This document shows positions 1 through 6,449 of a stretch of DNA of 12,621 nucleotides, piece after piece (the first letter of the stretch is position 1; each line of letters begins with the position of its first letter). Position numbers and translations under genes: made by a program. Source of the stretch: CAYLLT01 sp964591605. Lineage in GTDB: Bacteria; Planctomycetota; Phycisphaerae; UBA1845; PWPN01. The stretch spans positions 1 to 12,621 of the forward strand of contig CAZQEN010000227.1 in the NCBI GenBank assembly GCA_964591605.1, given 5' to 3'. Below the pieces are notes generated by a model, which was given only the letters and a program-made list of their open reading frames with translations, ran no database searches and had not been told where the DNA came from.

Positions 1-192
1 TTCGGCTACGAGCATTCGAACATGTACTACTTCTATGCGGCAGGCGGCGGGCAGACCCGCTTCAGAAACAACGATGCGGTCGCCAACGGATTCACCCCGA
101 CGTGGGGTGCCTCCGCGTCGACCGACACCCGTCGGATCAGCCTCTACGCGATCATGTCCGGCGACGACTACTCCATCGACTGGCAGAACTGA
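1..192 (+). CDS. C-terminal fragment of unrecognised protein
   Basis: Frame 1 is open from the left edge to a TGA at 190-192, giving the last 63 residues of a protein whose start lies outside the window. I do not recognise the family. The visible part is rich in aromatic and small polar residues (a YYFY stretch, several Gly and Asn) and ends with a mixed hydrophobic and acidic segment containing ISLYAIMSGDDYSIDW. This composition would suit a secreted beta-rich domain, but that is inference. No C-terminal membrane anchor or sorting motif is visible. It is followed by 66 bases without a gene and then the convergent glutaredoxin-like gene. The alternative reading frames over these bases give Arg/Pro/Ser-rich sequence without recognisable features, so this frame is preferred. 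It could also be the tail of a pseudogene. Confidence 0.55.
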   Translation, partial: FGYEHSNMYYFYAAGGGQTRFRNNDAVANGFTPTWGASASTDTRRISLYAIMSGDDYSIDWQN

Positions 193-258
193 TGTCCTGG
201 CCGCACTCTACGCGGTGTGATGTCCCGTGGACGCAAGAGCAGCAGGTCAGGCGCCACC

Positions 259-513
259 TCAAAGCGCGGCGCGGAATGCCCGCTCATCGAGGCGATGCCG
301 CGCGTGCTCCCGTCCGTTGATGTGCACCACGGGGATGTCGTTGGTGTACAACTCGCGCCACCGGTCCTGCCCGGCCGCGTCGATGTCGATGACTTCGAGC
401 TCCAGAGGTGTCTCCATCGCCACACGCGCGATCACGTACTGCACGGCACGGCACAGATGGCAGTCCACCCGGGTGAAGAGCGTCACGCGGGGTGGCTGGA
501 ACTCGTCGCCCAT
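259..513 (-). CDS. Glutaredoxin-like thiol-disulfide protein
   Basis: An 84-residue protein with the thioredoxin-fold layout of small glutaredoxin-like (DUF836-type) proteins. A first beta strand (VTLFTR, about residues 10-15) leads directly into a CxxC pair at Cys18-His-Leu-Cys21. Then come a helix, a second strand (LELEVIDID), and the segment DIPVVHINGRE containing the cis-proline that faces the active site in this fold. Known members reduce disulfides or are of unassigned function in the cytoplasm; the natural partner cannot be read here. The ATG at 513 has a weak GGAG about 10 bases upstream. No signal peptide is present. The gene is divergent from the transketolase gene, with a candidate promoter at 561-590. 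The CxxC is of the CHLC type rather than the classical CPYC of glutaredoxins, so specificity is uncertain. Confidence 0.8.
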   Translation of the reverse strand: MGDEFQPPRVTLFTRVDCHLCRAVQYVIARVAMETPLELEVIDIDAAGQDRWRELYTNDIPVVHINGREHARHRLDERAFRAAL

Positions 514-560
514 TCCGGAGGTCTCCGCTCACGCAGTGGCATCTTCGACGCCGGGCGTCA

Positions 561-590
561 GTTATCCCCTACGCCCCGTCTGGACATCAA
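561..590 (-). promoter_or_regulatory. Candidate sigma-70 promoter of glutaredoxin gene
   Basis: Read on the minus strand, TTGATG (590-585) and GATAAC (566-561) are separated by 18 bases. Each box matches 4 of 6 consensus positions. It lies about 50 bases upstream of the ATG at 513. The spacing is right but the boxes are only moderate. Confidence 0.3.
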
Positions 591-642
591 GGCCCGCCCG
601 AAGCGTCACGCTCCCCGCGCCGTCGGCCCGGGCCGCGCGAGC

Positions 643-671
643 TTGATTGCGGCGGGGCGGGCGGCTAGATT
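643..671 (+). promoter_or_regulatory. Candidate sigma-70 promoter of transketolase
   Basis: TTGATT (643-648) and TAGATT (666-671) are separated by exactly 17 bases, with 4 of 6 consensus matches in each box. Transcription would start near 678 and leave a leader of about 60 bases before the ATG at 740. The promoter overlaps an upstream in-frame ATG at 647, which argues against that codon as the translation start. Confidence 0.45.
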
Positions 672-739
672 ATCGCGACTCTTGGGAATGGCCTGCCAGC
701 AGTCTTCAGGCTCTAATCTCATTCGCTACAGGTAGTTAC

Positions 740-2668
740 ATGAGCAACGTCGAATCACGGGTTATCGAACTGGGCAAGCGGGTCGTCCGCATGACGACCA
801 TCGCCGGGTCCGGGCACCCTTCCAGTGCCCTCTCATTGGCACACATCGTGGCCGAGCTGATGTTCGAGCAGATGCGCTGGGACCCGGACAACCCGTGGAA
901 CCCCGGCAACGACCGCCTCGTGCTCAGCGAGGGGCACGCGGTGCCGATCATCTACGCCGCCTACGCCGACCTGGGTGGTGCCGTCGGCCGATCGCCGGCC
1001 GAGAAACGCCCGCTCAAGGTCGAGGAGCTCGACACCCTGCGCGAGTGGAACAGCGTGCTGGATGGCCATCCGAACCCGGCAGAGGGATTCCCTTTCTTCG
1101 ACGCCGCAACCGGTTCGCTCGGACAGGGACTCTCGGTGGCCGCGGGCCTGGCCCTGGCCGCCCGCGAGAACAAGGTGGATAAGAGAATCTACTGCATCAT
1201 CGGCGACGGAGAGTCGCGCGAGGGCCAGATCTGGGAGGCCGCCGACTTCATCATCGATCACAAGCTCACCAGTGTCATCGCGATTTTCAACTGCAACGGC
1301 CAGGGCCAGGCAGACTATGTCTCGCACCAGCAATCGGCGGAGGTGCTCGCCGCCAAGCTGAAGGCCTACGGCTACGACGTCCAGGAGATCGACGGCCACA
1401 ACGTCGCCCAGATCAAGGCCGCCTTCTCGCGGGTCGGCCGGAGCGACAAGCCCGTCGCCGTCGTCGCGAAAACGCAGAAGGGCTGGGGCGTGCCCATCCT
1501 GCAGGACAAGTCGAACCACGGCAAGCCGCTCTCCGCCAAGGATCTGGAGACAGCCCGCACCAGTCTCGATGAGACGGCCCGCAAGCTCAACCTGCCGGCC
1601 GGCGCCTCGGCCCCGCGCCCCGCCGCACCGGTGGCTGCACCCGCCTATAAGACCGGCGAGATTCAGGTTGAGCCGTTCGAGGACGCCATGAAGCGCGCCG
1701 GCCTGAGCGAGGCGGTTGCCAGGAACAAGCTGTCGACCCGCCGCGCGTACGGCGCTGCGCTGCTGGCCCTTGGCCACGCCGATGAACGCATCGTCGCCCT
1801 CGACGGCGACGTCAGCAACTCGACCTTCGCCAACATCTTCGCCAGGGCGTTTCCTCACCGCTTCTTCGAGTGCAAAATCGCCGAGCAGAACATGATCTCC
1901 GCCGCGGCGGGCCTGGCGGCGGGGGGGATGATCCCCTTCGCCAGCACGTTCGCCAAGTTCCTCGCCCGCGCGTACGACCAGATCGAGATGGCCGCGATCA
2001 CCCGCGCGAATCTCAATCTGGTGGGCTCGCACTCGGGCGTTTCGCTCGGCGCCGACGGGCCGAGTCAGATGAGCCTGCCCGACCTGGCCTATTTCCGCGC
2101 CTATACAGGCGCCGATGACGGCCGGGGCCGACCGGCCGCTCACGTGTTCCATCCGGCCGACGCCGTCGCGGCGTACCGGCTCACCGAACTTGCCGCCAAC
2201 ACGCCCAATATCTGCTACGTCCGCACGCACCGGCCCGACGTGGCCCTGCTTTATAAGCCCGACACGAAGTTCGTCCTCGGCGGCTCGCACCAGCTTGCCG
2301 AAGGCGACAAGCTCACGATCGTTTCGAGTGGGTACATGGTCACCGTCGCCCTCGCCGCCGTACGTGAGCTCGAAAAGCAGGACATCAAGGTCAACCTCTT
2401 CGATGCCTATACCCTGCCGCTCAACCCGGAGCCGATCTTCGCCGCGGCCCGGAAAGCAGGGGGGACGATTCTCACCGTGGAGGACAACTTCATCGGCGGG
2501 ATCAACAGCGCCCTCTCGGATGCCGCCGCCCAGAACTGCGAGGTGCGGGTGCACGCCATGACCGCCCCCCGCATTCCCAAATCCGGCAAAGAGGCGGAAG
2601 ACATCCTCGAACACCTGGGCCTCTCCGCCGGGCACGTCGTAAGCCGTGCGAAAGCGCTGCTGGCATAA
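740..2668 (+). CDS. tkt: Transketolase, single-chain human-type
   Basis: A 642-residue thiamine diphosphate enzyme that moves two-carbon ketol units between sugar phosphates in the non-oxidative pentose phosphate pathway. The N-terminal half has GSGHP (23-27), SEGHA (63-67), TGSLGQG (124-130) and the cofactor/metal motif GDG(155-157)...EGQIWEA with Asn184 and Asn186. An Ala/Pro-rich linker of about 20 residues (288-307) leads to the second half. That half has LDGDVSNS, the catalytic Glu in IAEQN (Glu382), GSHSGVSLGADGPSQ (429-443) and a C-terminal domain with TVEDNFIGGI and RIPKSGK. The wording matches human-type transketolases rather than the E. coli type: Gln190 and Gln443 occupy positions where, as I recall, yeast and E. 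coli enzymes have His. The ATG at 740 is chosen over the in-frame ATG at 647 because homology starts there and a candidate promoter covers 647. It has a weak AGG upstream. Confidence 0.93.
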   Translation: MSNVESRVIELGKRVVRMTTIAGSGHPSSALSLAHIVAELMFEQMRWDPDNPWNPGNDRLVLSEGHAVPIIYAAYADLGGAVGRSPAEKRPLKVEELDTLREWNSVLDGHPNPAEGFPFFDAATGSLGQGLSVAAGLALAARENKVDKRIYCIIGDGESREGQIWEAADFIIDHKLTSVIAIFNCNGQGQADYVSHQQSAEVLAAKLKAYGYDVQEIDGHNVAQIKAAFSRVGRSDKPVAVVAKTQKGWGVPILQDKSNHGKPLSAKDLETARTSLDETARKLNLPAGASAPRPAAPVAAPAYKTGEIQVEPFEDAMKRAGLSEAVARNKLSTRRAYGAALLALGHADERIVALDGDVSNSTFANIFARAFPHRFFECKIAEQNMISAAAGLAAGGMIPFASTFAKFLARAYDQIEMAAITRANLNLVGSHSGVSLGADGPSQMSLPDLAYFRAYTGADDGRGRPAAHVFHPADAVAAYRLTELAANTPNICYVRTHRPDVALLYKPDTKFVLGGSHQLAEGDKLTIVSSGYMVTVALAAVRELEKQDIKVNLFDAYTLPLNPEPIFAAARKAGGTILTVEDNFIGGINSALSDAAAQNCEVRVHAMTAPRIPKSGKEAEDILEHLGLSAGHVVSRAKALLA

Positions 2669-2822
2669 ACCAGGCTTCAGTACGCAGGCTCGGAGTCGGC
2701 TGCGCGTCCGCGTCCCCGCTCACCGCCGAAGCCGCGTCCGTTCCCCGCTCCGGCGCGCGTGAATAGAACACCCGAATGTGGAACAATCAACGCAGGCCTG
2801 ACCCGCGGAGCAGTGGGGACGG

Positions 2823-3752
2823 TCACCGCATGATCGCGGGCGGGTCGAGGTCGCTTCCCGTGCCCGAAAAGAGGCTGTTGGTTCCAGCGCCGGTCCTGGG
2901 GACGGAGCCGTCGGACTGGATCACGTAACCGAGTTGCTCAGGCGTGCGCCGTTCCATGTGAGCGTCGCAGAACGAGACGTTCGAGCGGCCCTGATGCCGG
3001 GGGTCGGGTGCCGAGCGCGCCTGGCCCCTGAACGCGTCGTCGCAGGAATCACTCGCCGGCGTCAGGCGTGGCGGGTCCAGCGACCAGGCATGATTGCCCA
3101 GCCGCGGCAGGTCCGCCGCGCTCGTCAGTGTCCCGGTGGGGTCGTAAGGCAGGCGGTCAGCGGTCGGGAAGCTGGACGCCGTGCCGAGGGCATCCGCGGC
3201 CATGACCGTCCGGGCAGTGGCCCGGATCTGGGCCGTTTTCACCGGCCAGCGAATGTAGTCGGTGTCGCTGAGTTTGTTCGTTTTGAGCCGGCTGTTGCCC
3301 AGGAACTGGAAGTTGTACCCGAACGGGTAATTCCGGCCGTTCACTCGCTCCGGTACCGTCGGATCGAGGAACACCGCGCCATCCACCCGCTGCGTGTTGT
3401 CATCCGCTGACCTTTCGCTGGGCTTCTTGAACGCGAAGAGATTCACCTGTGCCCCAAGCATGGCGTACCACCGGGGCCGCCACTTGTACCCGTTGCCCAC
3501 GTAATAAAGATTCACTCGCGAATTAAAAGGGTCAGTGAATTTCGGCATGCGGCCTGCAACAATTGCATCCCGGTGCTGCTCGGCATACATGCTCCAGCCG
3601 AGGCTGATCTGTCGCAGATTGTTGGCGCAGACGGTGGTCTTCGCGTCGTCACGGGCCCGGGCCAGGGAGGGCAGCAGGATGGCCGCCAAAAGCGCCATTA
3701 CTGCAACGACGACAACCAGTTCGATCAACGTGAACGCACGCGCAGCACGCAT
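2823..3752 (-). CDS. Type IV-type prepilin / pseudopilin (DUF1559-like)
   Basis: A 309-residue prepilin-like protein. The short basic leader MRAARA is followed by FTLIELVVVV, a class III signal sequence cut before Phe7 by prepilin peptidase, with the conserved Glu at mature position 5 (Glu11). A single hydrophobic helix runs to about residue 30, then comes the segment CANNLRQISLGWSMYAEQH typical of the planctomycete prepilin-like family. Near the C terminus His253 is followed by nine residues and Asp263 in RHQGRSNVSFCDAH. The family normally has H-X9-D-G, but here the Gly is Ala264. The residue before the cleavage site is Ala instead of the usual Gly. The ATG at 3752 is chosen because it starts the leader directly. 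The reading frame stays open for 123 more codons upstream, but that stretch is not coding-like and would bury the signal. The protein probably acts in a pilus or type II secretion-like structure; its partner genes are not in the window. Confidence 0.88.
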   Translation of the reverse strand: MRAARAFTLIELVVVVAVMALLAAILLPSLARARDDAKTTVCANNLRQISLGWSMYAEQHRDAIVAGRMPKFTDPFNSRVNLYYVGNGYKWRPRWYAMLGAQVNLFAFKKPSERSADDNTQRVDGAVFLDPTVPERVNGRNYPFGYNFQFLGNSRLKTNKLSDTDYIRWPVKTAQIRATARTVMAADALGTASSFPTADRLPYDPTGTLTSAADLPRLGNHAWSLDPPRLTPASDSCDDAFRGQARSAPDPRHQGRSNVSFCDAHMERRTPEQLGYVIQSDGSVPRTGAGTNSLFSGTGSDLDPPAIMR

Positions 3753-3800
3753 GAACTTGCCCCCGGGCGCTCCCTTCGCGCATAAGTACCGCTGTTCCGG

Positions 3801-3840
3801 CCCCGACGCAAATCCACAAAGAAGAGTTGCCGTCGCTGGG
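3801..3840 (-). promoter_or_regulatory. Bulged hairpin in prepilin 5' leader
   Basis: On the plus strand CCC-CGACG-CAA (3801-3811) can pair with TTG-C-CGTCG-CT-GGG (3827-3840). This makes 11 base pairs with a one-base and a two-base bulge and a 15-base loop. It lies 49 to 88 bases upstream of the prepilin ATG. It would form in the prepilin mRNA leader only if transcription starts upstream of it. I could not match it to a known riboswitch family. Confidence 0.35.
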
Positions 3841-3989
3841 ACTAAAGGCTTAAATGGGCCCACACGCAAAGCCAGATTCGGAGCCCTGCTCAAAGCAGGT
3901 GACCTCAGTCGGTGGGGGCTTGACAGCGCGGACGAATCCGGCCATGGGGGGGACACCCCGTTGCGGCAAACCTCGGGCGAAAACGCAAA
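3806..3989 (+). repeat. Three dispersed copies of ACGCAAA
   Basis: The heptamer ACGCAAA occurs at 3806-3812, 3864-3870 and 3983-3989, all in the same orientation, with start-to-start distances of 58 and 119 bases. On the minus strand it reads TTTGCGT. Three copies in under 200 bases of non-coding DNA is more than expected by chance. This could mark binding sites of a regulator of the divergent genes. Confidence 0.4.
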
Positions 3990-4015
3990 TACTTGCATAA
4001 TCCGTCGCGTTTTCG
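3978..4015. repeat. 9-base inverted repeat upstream of sigma gene
   Basis: CGAAAACGC (3978-3986) and GCGTTTTCG (4007-4015) are perfect reverse complements separated by 20 bases. The left arm overlaps the third ACGCAAA copy. No T-run follows on either strand, so a terminator is unlikely. An operator or an RNA stem are the options. Confidence 0.45.
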
Positions 4016-4108
4016 TAACCTGAGGGGCCTCTTCGATGTCTAATCTCATGGCGGGTGGTCCGCTACTTCGACCGTAGTCCCACTTTAAGGCTATCGATAA
4101 AAACCTCG

Positions 4109-4137
4109 TTTCCAGGGGCAAGAAACTGGAATAAAAA
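4109..4137 (+). promoter_or_regulatory. Candidate promoter of sigma factor gene
   Basis: TTTCCA (4109-4114) and TAAAAA (4132-4137) are 17 bases apart, each matching 4 of 6 consensus positions, in the AT-rich stretch before the sigma gene. An alternative extended -10, TGG followed by TACTAT (4149-4157), has no good -35 box. Transcription from either would start 25 to 50 bases before the ATG at 4190. Confidence 0.28.
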
Positions 4138-4189
4138 TAGCACCGGAATGGTACTATATCCTAGAACAACGTCTCTTATGGGGCGTAAG

Positions 4190-5011
4190 ATGAATAGCAT
4201 GAGGCCCAAGATGACCAAGACCCGCAGTCCACAGCCCACGACGGTCCAGGTGGATCCGGCGCAGTTGTGGTACGTCTCGGATGCCCGAATCCGGACGAAG
4301 GCGGCCAGTGACGAAGCCGAGCGCGTCGTCCGCTGGATTGAAGGCCGCCGGGATCCGCAGGAGGAGCCGGACGAGCAGCATCTGTTCGCTGCGATGCACA
4401 CCGCGGCCTACCGGGCCGCGCGCAAGAGCCGGACCCAGCGAATCTCCCCTCGCGAGCGTGAGATCTGGACTGCGCGCTGGCAGACGCTCCGCTCGTACCT
4501 GGTGGAGAAGAACCTGGGCCTGGTCTACTCAATGATCAGCCGATTCGCCTCGAGCAATATCGACGAGGACGATCTGCTGAGCGATGCGATGTACGGCCTG
4601 GCCCGGGCGGTCGACCGGTTCGACCCGTGGCGGGGATTCCGGTTCAGCACGTACGCGTGCAACGTCATCGCCCGGGCGCTCATGCGTCGGGGCCGGCAGG
4701 AGTCCAATTACCGCCGCCTGTTCCCGATTCAGCATGACGCGACCTTCGAGCGGCCCACCGAGCTGCCGGATGCGCAGACCGAGCTGTACGTCGAGCGCCT
4801 GCACCGGGCGCTCAACGAGAACCTCGGCGACCTGACGGAACTGGAGTCCAGGATCCTGGCCCAGCGCTTCCCGACCGACCGGGAGTCGCGGCTGACCTTC
4901 AAGGAGATCGGCGACACCATCGGTCTCTCGAAGGAGCGGGTCCGCCAGATCCAGAACATCGCCCTGAGCAAGCTGCGCGAGGTCCTCTCTGAGGATCCGG
5001 TGCTCCAGTAA
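4190..5011 (+). CDS. Sigma-70 family RNA polymerase sigma factor, atypical
   Basis: A 273-residue sigma factor. Region 2 is at about 104-170: LVEKNLGLVYSMISRF, then DEDDLLSDAMYGLARAVDRFDP, then the RGFRFSTYACNVIARALMR core that contacts the -10 element and polymerase. Region 4 is at about 212-268: LTELESRILAQRF, then a helix-turn-helix ending in LSKERVRQIQNIALSKLRE, which reads the -35 element. The linker between them is short, with no full region 3. The first 100 residues do not resemble the region 1.1 or 1.2 of housekeeping sigma factors. This is therefore an alternative factor of the non-ECF type, as expanded in Planctomycetota. The ATG at 4190 has GGGG 6 bases upstream; ATG codons at 4178, 4199 and 4211 are also possible, the last with a GAGG at good spacing. 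No anti-sigma gene is adjacent. The gene is divergent from the prepilin and ends at an intrinsic terminator. Confidence 0.88.
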   Translation: MNSMRPKMTKTRSPQPTTVQVDPAQLWYVSDARIRTKAASDEAERVVRWIEGRRDPQEEPDEQHLFAAMHTAAYRAARKSRTQRISPREREIWTARWQTLRSYLVEKNLGLVYSMISRFASSNIDEDDLLSDAMYGLARAVDRFDPWRGFRFSTYACNVIARALMRRGRQESNYRRLFPIQHDATFERPTELPDAQTELYVERLHRALNENLGDLTELESRILAQRFPTDRESRLTFKEIGDTIGLSKERVRQIQNIALSKLREVLSEDPVLQ

Positions 5012-5054
5012 GTCGTTGGCACCCGGCGGCCGCTACTCAGCCTGACCACAACAC

Positions 5055-5089
5055 AAGGCCCGCGATCGGCAACGGTCGCGGGCCTTTTT
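5055..5089 (+). terminator. Intrinsic terminator of sigma gene
   Basis: AAGGCCCGCGA (5055-5065) pairs perfectly with TCGCGGGCCTT (5076-5086) around a 10-base loop, and the T-run at 5085-5089 follows at once. It lies 44 bases after the sigma gene stop. The T-run favours the plus strand; the opposite strand shows only a poor TTGTGTT tail. Confidence 0.85.
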
Positions 5090-5126
5090 CCTGTCGTTGG
5101 CTCTGCGAAGCGGCCCTCGCGGGCGG

Positions 5127-6269
5127 TCACTTCGCCAAAAGAACGGGCAGATCCTGCGGTTCAACCAGTTCGTCCGCTCGCCCCGCCACGCAGCGCGAAA
5201 TCCACTGGCCGTTCTCGAAGACACGGATGACGTCGCTCGTGAATGCGGCGAAGTTCACCCAGGAATCGGTACCGATCATGTCCACGGGCGCCTTGCAGGC
5301 CTTGAACGCCCGGACCCTGGCCGCGTCGAAACTGCCCGCCACGACGAGCTTCGTCGCGCGAGCGCCCAGCGAATCCAGAAGGTCCCGGATGCTGAAGGTG
5401 GCTTCGATGGTCACGCCCGGCCCGAAGCCATATTGTTCCAGACCCGCCTGGGCGGCGGCACGATCGGGGGCTTGAGAGAGGATCCGCATTTCCAGAGCCC
5501 GATGCGATGTGGCGTGTCCGCCCTGATGGACGCGGTTGACCGGTGTTTCCAGCCGGACCGCGTGGAGTGATGAACCGAACCGCTCGACCGCCTCGGCGCA
5601 TACGTCGCGCTCGCGGCCCTCAAAGTCGATGGGGACGGTCAGCGGCTCGTCGGGAAACTTCGCATGATAGGCGGCCGCCGACTGGATGCTGCCGGCTTCG
5701 TAGACAGCGCTGAGCGCGTGAGGAATCCCGCCGTAAAGGGCGAAGGTCCGGGTCATTCCGGTGCCGATCTGGATCCGTCCATCGCCGGGCGTGCCGAAAC
5801 GCTCGTGAACGCCCTGATGGCCGATGGGCGTGCTGGTGCCGGCCGCACCGCCCACGGCCGCGGCCACCGCGACGTATTCGCAGATCTCCGGCGGATAACG
5901 CCGCGCCGCGAGGTCCACGACATCCATGTCGCCCGCCGCGTCGACGATCGCGGACATGTGGGCCGCCGCCGCGGAGAGGGCGAGCATCCCGAGGTATTCG
6001 GTCTCGAGCCCGACCAGTTGTCCGAAGGGCCCTTCCAACGTCATGACTACTTCGCCGCCGGAAAACCGATAGCCGTCCAGACGCGACCGAATGGTCAGCG
6101 GCCCGTCGCAACGCTGATTGACGAGCCCCAGCACGTCCGTGACCCCGCACAGCAGCCCCGGAGCCGGACAGCAGACGGCATAGCACACCGGAGTGCTCTC
6201 CAGGGGCGTCCCTGCCGCGATCTCGTACGATCGATTGAAGTGCTCGTCCGCTCGCTCCGACCTGGCCAT
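5127..6269 (-). CDS. Nicotinate phosphoribosyltransferase family protein
   Basis: A 380-residue protein of the nicotinate/quinolinate phosphoribosyltransferase superfamily. The likely reaction is nicotinate plus PRPP to nicotinate mononucleotide, the first step of NAD salvage. The N-terminal open-faced domain has GEVVMTLEGPFGQLVGLETEYL (about 72-93), matching the GE-x-V...EGP...ET pattern of the family. ARRYPPE (122-128) and GTSTPIG (144-150) belong to the substrate site. GIPHALSAVY (181-190) carries His184 at the position of the family's GTxAHS histidine. The C-terminal barrel contains VPIDFEG, VRLETP and LVVAGSFD...MIGTDSWV. It is close to the length of the short archaeal-type enzymes. The ATG at 6269 has AGGAG 5 bases upstream, a good ribosome binding site. 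It converges on the sigma gene and is divergent from the parvulin gene. Pathway assignment is inferred from motifs only. Confidence 0.78.
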   Translation of the reverse strand: MARSERADEHFNRSYEIAAGTPLESTPVCYAVCCPAPGLLCGVTDVLGLVNQRCDGPLTIRSRLDGYRFSGGEVVMTLEGPFGQLVGLETEYLGMLALSAAAAHMSAIVDAAGDMDVVDLAARRYPPEICEYVAVAAAVGGAAGTSTPIGHQGVHERFGTPGDGRIQIGTGMTRTFALYGGIPHALSAVYEAGSIQSAAAYHAKFPDEPLTVPIDFEGRERDVCAEAVERFGSSLHAVRLETPVNRVHQGGHATSHRALEMRILSQAPDRAAAQAGLEQYGFGPGVTIEATFSIRDLLDSLGARATKLVVAGSFDAARVRAFKACKAPVDMIGTDSWVNFAAFTSDVIRVFENGQWISRCVAGRADELVEPQDLPVLLAK

Positions 6270-6358
6270 GGGGGCTCCTGCAAATCAACGACGACAACGG
6301 CGTCTCACCATATCATCTCTGCGGCCGTCTGACACGGGGTCTGCGTTTCGGTCCTGCC

Positions 6359-6387
6359 TTGACCTGCCCAGATCCCGCCGGTAGGTT
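6359..6387 (+). promoter_or_regulatory. Candidate promoter of parvulin lipoprotein gene
   Basis: TTGACC (6359-6364, 5 of 6 consensus matches) and TAGGTT (6382-6387, 3 of 6) are separated by exactly 17 bases. The start would be near 6394, leaving a leader of about 55 bases. This placement argues against the in-frame GTG at 6393 as the translation start. Confidence 0.42.
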
Positions 6388-6449
6388 CGCGCGTGCCTGC
6401 CGAGACCCTCTCGGTCCGCCGCGTATCTCGAATTGCATCGAGGGGTATG

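Larger units (their letters stand above)
3753..4189. other. Intergenic region between prepilin and sigma genes
   Basis: A gene-free stretch of 437 bases between two divergent genes. The sigma-proximal part (about 4080-4170) is clearly richer in A and T than the flanking genes. It contains a bulged hairpin (3801-3840), three copies of ACGCAAA, a 9-base inverted repeat (3978-4015) and a candidate promoter for the sigma gene (4109-4137). For the prepilin gene only a weak pair is seen on the minus strand, TTGCGT and TACTTA with 17 bases between them (3811 to 3783). Frames open across the region give peptides without recognisable features, so I see no gene in it. Confidence 0.6.

Noticed and set aside
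833..2635. Long open frame antisense to the transketolase (about 600 codons)
   Set aside because: It is a shadow of a GC-rich gene read on the opposite strand. The predicted protein has repeated Val/Gly/Asp/Leu patterns and no recognisable domain, while the sense frame is a full transketolase.
2669..2822. Gap between the convergent transketolase and prepilin genes
   Set aside because: I looked for a terminator or small gene and saw no hairpin with a T-run and no frame with recognisable sequence.
3920..3925. Perfect TTGACA on the plus strand upstream of the sigma gene
   Set aside because: No acceptable -10 hexamer lies 16 to 18 bases downstream, and the leader would be about 270 bases.
3965..3989. 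GGCAAACC, GAAA and ACGCAAA in order, resembling conserved blocks of the c-di-GMP-I riboswitch
   Set aside because: The stem strand between GAAA and ACGCAAA and the downstream tetraloop-receptor half are missing, so the fold cannot form. An Rfam covariance search would settle it.
3753..4121. N-terminal extension of the prepilin by 123 codons
   Set aside because: It would place the class III signal sequence in the middle of the protein, and the extension has no conserved features. The ATG at 3752 gives a normal leader.
4055..4189. GTG start at 4055 for the sigma gene
   Set aside because: The added residues come from an AT-rich, promoter-like stretch, and ATG codons with better ribosome binding sites lie at 4190-4211.
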